A stretch of DNA of 6,620 nucleotides from Candidatus Terrybacteria bacterium RIFCSPLOWO2_01_FULL_58_14 (lineage in GTDB: Bacteria > Patescibacteriota > Minisyncoccia > Terrybacterales > 2-01-FULL-58-14), in contig MHSZ01000010.1 of NCBI GenBank assembly GCA_001824745.1, forward strand, positions 1-6,620. The letters run 5' to 3'. The translations under genes and the position numbers were made by a program. The notes under the pieces are model-generated. The model saw only the letters and a list, made by a program, of their open reading frames with translations, made no database searches and was not told where the DNA came from. Shown here one piece after another: positions 1-6,332 of the stretch. Each line of letters begins with the position of its first letter. Positions within the stretch are counted from its first letter, which is position 1.

Positions 1-441
1 CTTACCGATACCTTCGGCAGCGAGTTCTTCTTCTCGCGATTCTCGAGAGAGCAGGCGCTGGCATGGCGCGGACAGCGGCTCGATTCGGGTGATCCTGTCG
101 AAGAAGGGGAGAAGGCGATCGCCTTCTACGAAAGGAACGGTGTCAACTCTCAAGACAAGCTCCTGCTCCCCAGCGACGGCCTCACCGCAGAGATGATGGT
201 CGCTCTCACCGAACACTTCGCGGGGAGAGCGCGGGTCGCCCATGGCTGGGGCACCAACGCCACCAACGACGTCGGCTTCGCCCCGCTCTCGCTCATCGTG
301 AAGGCGGTCGGAGCAGAAGGTCACGGCACGGTGAAACTCTCGAACAATCCCGCCAAGGCGATGGGCAGCGCGGAAGATATCGAGGCGGTGAAACGCGAAG
401 TCGGCTACGCCGACCGTGCAGCACAACCGGTCGTCTACTAA
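1..441 (+). CDS. pncB: nicotinate phosphoribosyltransferase, C-terminal part (5' truncated by window)
   Basis: The open frame runs in from the window edge and gives the last 146 residues of the protein, ending in TAA. PncB is a cytoplasmic enzyme that joins nicotinate to PRPP, with ATP hydrolysis, to make nicotinate mononucleotide, the entry step of Preiss-Handler NAD salvage. Visible family landmarks are LTDTFGSEFFF at residues 1-11 of the fragment, the RLDSGDP phosphate-binding motif at 26-32, and HGWGTNATND at 81-90, which corresponds to the GIGTNLTND-type motif. PLSLIVKAV at 95-103 and KLSNNPAKAMG at 112-122 follow, matching the KLSD.PGK-type segment near the C-terminus of the E. coli-type enzyme. 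The protein ends soon after this, as expected for the short, E. coli-like class. No frameshift is seen. It converges on nadE, which catalyses the last step of the same pathway. The start and N-terminal half lie outside the window. Confidence 0.93.
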   Translation, partial: LTDTFGSEFFFSRFSREQALAWRGQRLDSGDPVEEGEKAIAFYERNGVNSQDKLLLPSDGLTAEMMVALTEHFAGRARVAHGWGTNATNDVGFAPLSLIVKAVGAEGHGTVKLSNNPAKAMGSAEDIEAVKREVGYADRAAQPVVY

Positions 442-451
442 CAGATAAAAC

Positions 452-475
452 GAGCCCCGCAGCTATGCGGGGCTC
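452..475. terminator. bidirectional rho-independent terminator between pncB and the small - strand gene
   Basis: A perfect 10-bp stem (gagccccgca / tgcggggctc) closes a 4-base loop (gcta, 462-465). It lies 10 bp after the pncB stop. On the + strand it is followed by TTT. On the - strand it is followed by G then TTTT, because of the AAAA at 447-450, so it should work in both directions for the converging transcripts. The final codons and the TAG stop (463-465) of the small - strand gene lie inside this hairpin. Confidence 0.88.
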
Positions 476-627
476 TTTCGTCTGACAAGAAAGACGGTGT
501 GGGAGAGCGCTTCCTTCACTTCTTCCTCCCGTCTTGCATCGCGCAGCGCGATGAGAAGCGGGGCAAAATCGATGCTATACAGCACAGCGCCGAACAGCAC
601 GATCGCGACGGCAATCACCCATTCCAT
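463..627 (-). CDS. small single-span membrane protein (54 aa), unknown function
   Basis: I do not recognise this protein. The frame stays open upstream to 735, but the ATG at 627 is preferred because a perfect AGGAGG lies 7 bases before it and the hydrophobic stretch begins straight after it. The product starts MEWVIAVAIVLFGAVLYSID. Residues 3-19 are strongly hydrophobic, with further hydrophobic residues to about 27, so one membrane span is likely. The rest is a charged, probably helical tail (RDARREEEVKEAL) ending VRRKSPA, probably cytoplasmic. It lies 61 bp after nadE on the same strand, so it may be read through from nadE, but it also has a good promoter of its own. Its TAG stop falls in the loop of the terminator hairpin, so its last codons double as one terminator arm. 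Most likely a genuine small gene; homologues would be needed to confirm it. Confidence 0.62.
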   Translation of the reverse strand: MEWVIAVAIVLFGAVLYSIDFAPLLIALRDARREEEVKEALSHTVFLVRRKSPA

Positions 628-634
628 ATTCCTG

Positions 635-640
635 CCTCCT
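635..640 (-). promoter_or_regulatory. ribosome binding site of the small membrane protein gene
   Basis: On the - strand AGGAGG, a full match to the Shine-Dalgarno consensus, ends 7 bases before the ATG at 627. It is the strongest such site in the window and decides the start in favour of the 54-residue form. Confidence 0.75.
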
Positions 641-662
641 ACTCTCAACGAACAATGCCGAT

Positions 663-692
663 ACTTTAGCACTGCCGGGAAGACGCCGTCAA
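663..692 (-). promoter_or_regulatory. candidate sigma70-type promoter for the small membrane protein gene
   Basis: Reading the - strand, TTGACG (692-687, 5 of 6 match to the -35 consensus) is followed after 18 bases by TAAAGT (668-663, 4 of 6 match to the -10 consensus). Initiation would fall near 656, giving a leader of about 30 bases that contains the AGGAGG site. The -35 box overlaps the TGA stop of nadE (691-689). Assigned by consensus matching only. Confidence 0.5.
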
Positions 693-2344
693 AAACGGAG
701 CTTTGCCGCGATTGGCAACCGCCTTCCGCTACCAAAAGCCTTTGTTGTCACCTTCAACCCGGGTGCCGCCTGTCTCCGCTTGAACTCGGCGCGATCGACC
801 ATCGCGAGCACGCGCTCCACCAACCCCGCATCAAAACCCTCCGAAATCAGCTCTTCAGGGCCTTTCCACTCTTCGATGTATGCGTGGAGAAGAGGATCAA
901 GATTCTCATAGGGAGGAAGCGAATCGGTGTCTTGTTGCCCCGGGCGAAGCTCTGCCGAAGGCGCCTTGGCGAGCACGCGTTCCGGGATACGCTGCCGATC
1001 TCGGTTCAGGAATCGCGAGAGCGCGTAGACCTCCATTTTGGGAAGATCGGAGATCACGCCGAGACCCGCCGCCATATCGCCATAGAGCGTCGCATAGCCC
1101 ACCGCAAGCTCCGACTTATTCCCCGTCCCCAGCACGATCCGTTTTTCTCGATTCGCAATCGCCATGAGAATCATCCCGCGGATTCTTGCCTGAAGATTCT
1201 CTTCGGTAACGGTGTAGGGATCCTGCCAGCCAATCACCGGCTCGAGGATGTCTCGGTATGCCCGGAAGGCCTTGGCGATCGGCACAATACGGAATCCGAT
1301 TCCGAGATTTCTCGCAAGCGCCTCGGCATCCTCAACGCTCTCCTGAGAGGAATGCGGGGAAGGCATGGCGATGCCGAGTACACGATCCGGCCCAAGCGCT
1401 TCTGCCGCTACACAGGCGACGAGAGAGGAATCAATCCCTCCGGAAAGTCCCAGGACCGCGCCGCCAGGAAAAGCCGCGACTTTCTCAAGGTAATCGTAAA
1501 GCCCCAAGACCAACCCTTTTTTGAGATCGCCGAGTTCTCCGGTGTCTCTCGTCCACGTCTGGGGTTTCGCGTTCTCGGAATCGACGACGAGAAGATCTTC
1601 CTGAAACGCGCCTGCAGCCCCGATGCATTCACCCTTCGCGTTCACCGCAAAGCTCCGGCCGTCGAAGATAAGCTCATCATTCCCTCCCGCCTGATTCGCA
1701 TAAAAAACCGGGGCGTGAAGCTTTCGCGCCATAGCACTCACGAGAGAAAAACGCATATCGCCCTTCCCCCAAAAATACGGGGAGCCATTCAATACCACGA
1801 GCGCATCAACCCTTCCCTGCTCTCCCAGCATCTCCACGGGATCCTCTTGGTAACGCCTTCTTCCGTCAGGATCTTCGATGCCATTCCAAATATCTTCGCA
1901 GATGAGGATGGCGATGCGTTTTCCTGCAACCATGATCGGCTCCTGGGGCGCGCTCCAGGATTCGAAGTAGCGGTGTTCGTCAAAGACGTCGTAGGTGGGC
2001 AGCAACGCCTTCCGCCGCACTTCAGCGACCTGCCCGTCGCGCAGTAGCGCTGCGGCGTTGAAAAGCGGCGCCCCCCGCGGCTCGCGATTCGATTCTGCAA
2101 AACCCACGACTAATGGGATTCCGGACACCTCGCGCGCCAGTGCCTCCAGCGCTTTCCGCTGGGCCGCAATAACATCTCTGCGTTCCAAAAGATCCCGGGG
2201 CGGATACCCCAGGAGCGAAAGCTCGGTCGACACGACGAGGTCCGCGCCCCGGGAGAGAGCGCGACGATACCCTTCTCGAATCTTCGCCGCGTTGCCAGCG
2301 ATGTCGCCCACGAGAAAGTTCTGCTGGAGAAGCGCTATGCGCAT
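689..2344 (-). CDS. nadE: glutamine-dependent NAD+ synthetase
   Basis: This is a two-domain cytoplasmic enzyme that amidates nicotinic acid adenine dinucleotide to NAD+, using ATP and ammonia released from glutamine. Counting 551 residues from MRIALLQQNF, residues 1-265 form a nitrilase-fold glutaminase. Its catalytic triad is visible as E41 (STELSLLGYPP), K112 (RRKALLPTYDVFDE) and C149 (ILICEDIWN). Residues 275-551 form the synthetase, with the ATP-pyrophosphatase loop SGGIDSS at 301-307, GTGNKSE at 406-412 and GYATLYGD at 416-423, ending in the typical RRLPI near the C-terminus. Length and motif order are normal, so it should be active. The start is an ATGATG pair (2347 or 2344); the second is used because the family begins M(K/R)IAL. 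Ribosome binding is weak (TAGG a few bases upstream). An in-frame ATG at 2374 has no ribosome binding site. It converges on pncB and is divergent from comM. Confidence 0.95.
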   Translation of the reverse strand: MRIALLQQNFLVGDIAGNAAKIREGYRRALSRGADLVVSTELSLLGYPPRDLLERRDVIAAQRKALEALAREVSGIPLVVGFAESNREPRGAPLFNAAALLRDGQVAEVRRKALLPTYDVFDEHRYFESWSAPQEPIMVAGKRIAILICEDIWNGIEDPDGRRRYQEDPVEMLGEQGRVDALVVLNGSPYFWGKGDMRFSLVSAMARKLHAPVFYANQAGGNDELIFDGRSFAVNAKGECIGAAGAFQEDLLVVDSENAKPQTWTRDTGELGDLKKGLVLGLYDYLEKVAAFPGGAVLGLSGGIDSSLVACVAAEALGPDRVLGIAMPSPHSSQESVEDAEALARNLGIGFRIVPIAKAFRAYRDILEPVIGWQDPYTVTEENLQARIRGMILMAIANREKRIVLGTGNKSELAVGYATLYGDMAAGLGVISDLPKMEVYALSRFLNRDRQRIPERVLAKAPSAELRPGQQDTDSLPPYENLDPLLHAYIEEWKGPEELISEGFDAGLVERVLAMVDRAEFKRRQAAPGLKVTTKAFGSGRRLPIAAKLRF

Positions 2345-2347
2345 CAT

Positions 2348-2445
2348 TGCTAACCTACAACCCAAAGCCCGCATCCGACAACGTGCCCGACGAAAAGCTT
2401 GTCCGCGTCCCCGGGCGGTGCTTTGATACTTCAGGAAACTTCCCT
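2348..2445. promoter_or_regulatory. divergent nadE / comM intergenic region
   Basis: These 98 bases must hold promoters for both divergent genes. For nadE (- strand) the best pair is TTGTCG (2381-2376) and TAGGTT (2357-2352), 18 bases apart; initiation would then fall almost at the ATG. For comM (+ strand) there is TTGTCC (2399-2404) and TTTGAT (2422-2427), 17 bases apart, with a ribosome binding site AGGAA at 2433-2437, 8 bases before the ATG. Both promoter pairs are weak matches, so the exact boxes are uncertain. No operator-like palindrome is evident. Confidence 0.3.
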
Positions 2446-3990
2446 ATGGCCGCACAACAACTTCTCTCCGCGAATCTCGACGGCTTCCGGGCGCGCAAAG
2501 TGACGGTGGAAGTCGACCTCTCGCCGGGACTTTCGGCTTTCAAAATCGTAGGACTCCCGGATCAGGCGGTCGAAGAGGCGCGGGAACGGGTCTCGTCAGC
2601 GCTTCGCAACAGCAACGCCAAGCCCCCGGAGCACCATAATCGCCGAGTGACCATCAATCTCGCGCCAGCGGATGTGCGGAAACACGGCACTTGGTTCGAT
2701 CTCCCCATAGCCCTCGCGTTCCTCCTCGCGTCGCGCCAAATCGCCCTTCACGAAACCCTTATCGGGCGCACACTCCTCGTTGTCGGCGAACTCGGTCTCG
2801 ACGGTACGGTCCGTCCGGTCCACGGCGTGCTCGCCGCAGCAACGCTCGCGCGAGAGCTTCAGGCGATATTCATCGCGCCGGAAGAAAATCGCGCCGAAGC
2901 GATGTTGATCCCTGACCTCACGCTCCTTTCCGCGTCCACTCTCCCGCAGCTCATCGCAGCACTGGAAAAAGGAGAGGAGACCGTGAAAAGCAGCGGATCT
3001 CCGCCGGCCTATCCCGATGACGCCTCGGATTTTGATTTCGGCTTCATCCGGGGACAACAGCAAGCGAAACGCGCTCTTGAGATCGCAGCAGCGGGCAACC
3101 ATCACATCCTTATGGTGGGACCGCCGGGCGCGGGGAAAACCCTGCTCGCGCGGGCTTTTCCCACCATCCTTCCGCCGCTCGTCGCCGAAGAAATGATCGA
3201 GGTAACGACGATCTGGTCTGTCGCGGGGCTCTTGCATGCGGAGCGGCCCCTTATTACGACACCGCCATTCCGAAGCCCGCACCACTCCGCTTCCCGTGCT
3301 GCGTTGATTGGAGGAGGATCCGGCCGCGCCTCTCCCGGCGAAGTGACCCTCGCGCACCGCGGCATGCTCTTCCTTGACGAACTTCCCGAATTTCCTCGCC
3401 ACGTGCTTGAAGCGCTGCGTCAACCTATCGAAGACGGATTCGTCACGGTGAGCCGGAGCGAAGGAGCGATGACGTACCCCGCACGGTTTCTCTTGCTTGC
3501 TGCGCAAAACCCCTGTCCCTGCGGGAACGCGACCGACCCCGAACGCGAGTGCACTTGTGGCGCCGGCGAAATCCTCCGCTACCGCCGAAGGGTTTCCGGC
3601 CCGATGCTGGACCGCATCGACCTGACCGTGGAAGTGCCACGCGTACCCTTCGCCGAGCTGCGGAGCGATCAGGCCGCCGAGAGCTCGGCCGCAATACGGA
3701 ACCGCATCATCCACGCGCGGGAACGGCAACGAAAGCGCTTTTCGGCACTCGCGTTTTCCACGAACGCAGCAATGCCGCCGCAAATCCTTAAAGAACACTG
3801 CCGTCTCGACGAAAGAGGAGAAGCGATGCTGAAGGCGGCTCACGAACGATTCCGGCTCTCGCCCCGGGCGCTAACGCGACTTCTCAAGGTAAGCCGCACG
3901 ATTGCCGATCTCGCGGATTCCGACACCATTACGCCAGACCACATCGCCGAAGCGATCCAATACCGCGGGGCGATACAAGAAGAACTCTGA
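2446..3990 (+). CDS. comM: ComM/YifB family Mg-chelatase-like AAA+ ATPase
   Basis: The product has 514 residues, normal for the family. ComM homologues form hexameric helicase rings that drive branch migration of incoming single-stranded DNA during natural transformation. Residues 1-180 form the ChlI-like N-terminal domain, beginning with the signature LSANLDGFRARKVTVEVDLS and continuing through FKIVGLPDQAVEEARERV. The AAA+ core follows, with Walker A GPPGAGKT at 225-232, the FRSPHHSASRAALIGGG segment at 275-291 and Walker B GMLFLDE at 306-312. The NPCPCG...CTC cysteine group (C357, C359, C369, C371) and RRVSGPMLDRIDL at 381-393 are typical. The C-terminal Mg-chelatase helical domain includes LSPRALTRLLKVSRTIADL. 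The frame opens earlier, at 2347, but those 33 residues do not look like the family, and the ATG at 2446 has AGGAA 8 bases upstream. All key residues are present. No other competence genes are in the window. Confidence 0.95.
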   Translation: MAAQQLLSANLDGFRARKVTVEVDLSPGLSAFKIVGLPDQAVEEARERVSSALRNSNAKPPEHHNRRVTINLAPADVRKHGTWFDLPIALAFLLASRQIALHETLIGRTLLVVGELGLDGTVRPVHGVLAAATLARELQAIFIAPEENRAEAMLIPDLTLLSASTLPQLIAALEKGEETVKSSGSPPAYPDDASDFDFGFIRGQQQAKRALEIAAAGNHHILMVGPPGAGKTLLARAFPTILPPLVAEEMIEVTTIWSVAGLLHAERPLITTPPFRSPHHSASRAALIGGGSGRASPGEVTLAHRGMLFLDELPEFPRHVLEALRQPIEDGFVTVSRSEGAMTYPARFLLLAAQNPCPCGNATDPERECTCGAGEILRYRRRVSGPMLDRIDLTVEVPRVPFAELRSDQAAESSAAIRNRIIHARERQRKRFSALAFSTNAAMPPQILKEHCRLDERGEAMLKAAHERFRLSPRALTRLLKVSRTIADLADSDTITPDHIAEAIQYRGAIQEEL

Positions 3991-4031
3991 TACGCCAACA
4001 CCCGCTGCGGCCCGTGATTACAGAAACGAAC

Positions 4032-4055
4032 ATCCCGCGCCCTTGGGCGCGGGAT
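4032..4055 (+). terminator. rho-independent terminator of comM
   Basis: Inverted arms atcccgcgccc and gggcgcgggat give a stem of 10 bp with a 4-base loop (an eleventh pair would leave only TT). On the + strand it is followed by CCTTTTCT, a usable T-rich tail, 42 bp after the comM stop. The - strand side is followed only by GTTCGTTTC, so it may act less well on transcripts of the convergent M23 gene, which ends 25 bp away. Confidence 0.85.
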
Positions 4056-4080
4056 CCTTTTCTCCACATCGTACTCCCGC

Positions 4081-5268
4081 TCAACGCCTCAGCGGATTCC
4101 GCGCTCCCTCCCCGTGCACCTCAAAGTGAAGGTGGCAACCCGTCGAGCGACCCGTCGTGCCCATGTAGCCGATGAGCTGCCCCTGGCCCACGCCCCCTGA
4201 CCACGTCACGATCTGCGAAAGATGCGCGTAGCGCGTACTCGTGCCGTTGGGGTGCGCGATGTCGATCACAATGCCGTAACCGCCATTCCAACCGGATCCG
4301 TCCGCACGAGTAATCGTCCCCGAAGCTGCGGCGTAGACAGGCGTGCCGCACGAGTTGGCAATATCAACGCCATTATTGGAGTGTATGCGCCCATAGTTCC
4401 GTCCCGTGGTGGGCGCAATGTAATACCCGAGTGCTGTCTGGCTGCTGGCGAATCTTGGCGCGGTAGGAGAGACGGGCTTGGGTGCCGGCGGTTTGGGCTT
4501 CGCAAACTCCGGCGTTTCGTTCACGGGAAGCATCAACTCCGCGCCCGCAGTAAGGACTCCATCCGCAGGAAGGCCGTTGAATGCGATCACCCGTTCCCCG
4601 TCTGCCGCGTAGCGCTTCGCAATGCCCGCGAGTGTTTCACCGCTCTTCACGGTATGGAGAAATACGTGGAGCGCGTCATTCGCCGAGGGAGGAACTCTCA
4701 ACTCATCACCCGGCTTGATCGCGTCGGGATCCACGATGTTGTTGGAAATGGCGACGGAAAGTAAGCTCACCCCGAAGCGGCCGGCGATGCCGGAAAGCGT
4801 ATCTCCTTCCCCAACGGCGTAGGTCGCCACGCCGTGACGCGATGATCCTGGCGGCGGTACCGGAGTCCAGGGAACCGTCACGAGAACTGCATCGGGATCT
4901 TCGGAATCGAACGTCTCGCCTGCGGCGTCGCCCCCGAACGGAGGGGCGCCCTCGACGAGGAACTCCTCGAAGGGACTGTACTGATAGACAACCTCCACCA
5001 CTTCGACATCCTCGCCTCCGAGATTTTCCGCCGCGCCCGCGGGATTCGCTACTCCAAGAGAGGTGCCTCCCACAACACCCCCGAAGATGAAAAGCAGCGC
5101 TCCCCCCACAATCAGCGGGTGCGCTGTCGCTATTTTTGTCCTTCGCGAGGCCGTTTCCGTAAGCGTATGGAGCCGCCTGCGGAACTCCGCAAAACGGGTT
5201 TGCGCCGATGTCGGGCTGCCTGCCGTATCCGGAGGTTCCCCGGATACCGCAGGAAGGGCTTGCGCCAT
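4081..5268 (-). CDS. membrane-anchored LysM-LysM-M23 peptidoglycan endopeptidase
   Basis: The product has 395 residues. Residues 1-49 are a basic, probably cytoplasmic segment and about 50-73 (PLIVGGALLFIFGGVVGG) form one membrane anchor. An acidic, proline-rich stretch leads to two LysM peptidoglycan-binding domains at about 149-193 (YAVGEGDTLSGIAGRFGV) and 205-248 (HTVKSGETLAGIAKRYAAD). A proline/lysine linker (252-270) precedes the M23 (LytM-type) zinc peptidase domain at about 280-395. Expected zinc ligands are H296, D302 and H381, with H349 (YAHLS) and H379 (CHLHFEV) as catalytic histidines. The first pair is spaced H-x5-D (HSNNGVD) rather than the usual H-x3-D. It should cut peptide crosslinks in the wall outside the membrane, or act as an amidase activator. 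The start is the only usable ATG, but it lacks a clear ribosome binding site and is preceded by a hairpin. It is divergent from the G5/RlpA-like gene. Confidence 0.9.
   Translation of the reverse strand: MAQALPAVSGEPPDTAGSPTSAQTRFAEFRRRLHTLTETASRRTKIATAHPLIVGGALLFIFGGVVGGTSLGVANPAGAAENLGGEDVEVVEVVYQYSPFEEFLVEGAPPFGGDAAGETFDSEDPDAVLVTVPWTPVPPPGSSRHGVATYAVGEGDTLSGIAGRFGVSLLSVAISNNIVDPDAIKPGDELRVPPSANDALHVFLHTVKSGETLAGIAKRYAADGERVIAFNGLPADGVLTAGAELMLPVNETPEFAKPKPPAPKPVSPTAPRFASSQTALGYYIAPTTGRNYGRIHSNNGVDIANSCGTPVYAAASGTITRADGSGWNGGYGIVIDIAHPNGTSTRYAHLSQIVTWSGGVGQGQLIGYMGTTGRSTGCHLHFEVHGEGARNPLRR
5221..5251 (-). repeat. imperfect inverted repeat within the 5' coding end of the M23 gene
   Basis: Arms tgccgtatccgg (5221-5232) and ccggataccgca (5240-5251) pair over 12 positions with one mismatch around a 7-base loop. 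In the mRNA this stem would begin 17 bases after the A of the start codon and cover codons 6-16. It also shares a 9-base direct repeat, gccgtatcc, with the upstream hairpin at 5275-5292. Confidence 0.6.
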
Positions 5269-5274
5269 AGAAAA

Positions 5275-5292
5275 TGGCCGTATCCACGGCCA
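5275..5292 (-). repeat. hairpin just upstream of the M23 gene start
   Basis: Perfect 7-bp arms tggccgt (5275-5281) and acggcca (5286-5292) enclose a 4-base loop. On the - strand the stem is followed by TTTTCT and then the ATG, so it occupies the place where a ribosome binding site would be expected. It could control translation of the M23 mRNA or be an operator for the divergent pair. There is no evidence that it acts as a terminator for any gene. Confidence 0.55.
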
Positions 5293-5297
5293 ATTTC

Positions 5298-5326
5298 ACC
5301 GTAGGGCAGGATCCACCGCTCGTCAA
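5298..5326 (-). promoter_or_regulatory. candidate sigma70-type promoter for the M23 peptidase gene
   Basis: On the - strand TTGACG (5326-5321, 5 of 6 match) is followed after 17 bases by TACGGT (5303-5298), which keeps the key T, A and final T of the -10 box. Initiation near 5291 would place the hairpin at 5275-5292 at the very 5' end of the leader. For the divergent + strand gene I find only a lone GATATT (5344-5349) without a good -35 box. Confidence 0.42.
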
Positions 5327-5384
5327 GCTCCCTGTCCACACCGGATATTGCCCGCAACGCCTTCTCCGGGTAGGGGAGAGGAGT

Positions 5385-6320
5385 ATGTTCCCGTTCCATC
5401 TTCTCGCTGCCTTGGCCCTTGCCACGGGAGGCCTTTTCTTTGCCCAAAGCGACATCCGCGAATCCGCCTTGCCTAAAGCGATCCCCGTGACGATTCAGGA
5501 AGGGAGCGCTGAAATGGAATATATAGTAGCGCTGCAAGACGGGAACGATGTCGAGGAACTGCTCGCCTCGCTCGACATCCCGCTTGAGCACGCACTCGTC
5601 TCACCGGATAAAGAAACACCCCTCACCGCGGGCCTCACGGTGACGATCGTAAGGGAGCGTCGTATCAGTATTATCGACGGCTCGGCAGAGCCACGGGAGC
5701 GCGTGACCTATGCGAGGACGGTTGGCGATGCCGTCACAGAAATAGGGCTCGTCCTCGGGCCCCTTGATCGCCTCATCCCCGATCCCGCATTCCCAGTACG
5801 AGACGAAACGGTCATTCGCATTCTTCGCATCCGGGAAGAAGAACGGCGCGAGATGGTGGCGATACCTTTTCCCGTGACCGCAACAGAGGACTCGGATCTC
5901 GCATTCGGACAAGAGCGCGTGCTGTCCGAAGGACGCCCGGGCCGCGCGGAAGAACTCGTCCGGATTGTGAGCGAGAATGGCCGCACGGTGCGCCGCACGA
6001 TCCTCACTCGCACCGTCGTGGAGGAACCGACACCGGAACGCCGAAGCCGTGGGACACGTATCGTGATCGGCCGTACACTCGAGGGGGCCGCCTCCTGGTA
6101 TCGCTACCGGGGAGGCGATTTCGCGGCATCGACTATCTTTCCTCGCGGCACGTTCCTGCGCATCACCAACCTCCTCAATGGCCGCACCGTGATCGTGCGC
6201 GTGAACGACTACGGCCCCACAGCCCCCGGTCGCGTCATCGACTTGGACGCGGTTGCGTTCGGAAAACTCGCGCCGCTCTCTGTGGGCCTCATTCCCACGC
6301 GTGTCGAAGAGTTCCGCTGA
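5385..6320 (+). CDS. exported G5 / RlpA-like double-psi barrel protein (RpfB/YabE-type architecture)
   Basis: The product has 311 residues. Residues 1-20 (MFPFHLLAALALATGGLFFA) form a signal peptide or membrane anchor. Two DUF348-like (YabE/RpfB N-terminal) repeats follow at about 33-88 and 92-148. A G5 domain spans about 151-226 (VAIPFPVTATEDSDL, ...VLSEGRPGRAEELVRIV), and an RlpA-like double-psi beta-barrel about 230-311 (GAASWYRYRGG, RITNLLNGRTVIVRVNDYGP, GRVIDLDAVAF). Proteins of this layout act on or bind peptidoglycan outside the membrane. The RlpA catalytic Asp is kept (D275), but the His normally found in the AAH segment aligns with S249 (AASTIFPRGT), so lytic activity is uncertain. 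The frame opens at 5274, but the ATG at 5385 has GGGGAG upstream and begins a proper signal sequence. It precedes rsmA by 12 bp, like yabE near ksgA in Bacillus. Confidence 0.88.
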   Translation: MFPFHLLAALALATGGLFFAQSDIRESALPKAIPVTIQEGSAEMEYIVALQDGNDVEELLASLDIPLEHALVSPDKETPLTAGLTVTIVRERRISIIDGSAEPRERVTYARTVGDAVTEIGLVLGPLDRLIPDPAFPVRDETVIRILRIREEERREMVAIPFPVTATEDSDLAFGQERVLSEGRPGRAEELVRIVSENGRTVRRTILTRTVVEEPTPERRSRGTRIVIGRTLEGAASWYRYRGGDFAASTIFPRGTFLRITNLLNGRTVIVRVNDYGPTAPGRVIDLDAVAFGKLAPLSVGLIPTRVEEFR

Positions 6321-6332
6321 TATTGACGGTCT

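Noticed and set aside
628..735. 36-residue N-terminal extension of the small membrane protein
   Set aside because: It overlaps the 3' end of nadE, lacks a ribosome binding site, and would place a polar segment before the membrane span.
497..2047. Long + strand open frame opposite nadE (516 codons)
   Set aside because: It is fully antisense to a gene with clear enzyme motifs, is rich in Arg, His and Pro as shadow frames in GC-rich DNA are, and shows no recognisable domain.
2347..2445. 33-residue N-terminal extension of ComM
   Set aside because: It has no ribosome binding site, its ATG overlaps the nadE start, and YifB/ComM proteins begin close to the motif that follows the ATG at 2446.
2596..3843. 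Long - strand open frame opposite comM (415 codons)
   Set aside because: It is antisense to comM, whose Walker motifs and family signatures are intact; its composition is that of a shadow frame.
5274..5384. 37-residue N-terminal extension of the G5/RlpA-like protein
   Set aside because: It would run across the divergent promoter region and bury the signal peptide; the ATG at 5385 has a ribosome binding site and opens directly into a signal sequence.
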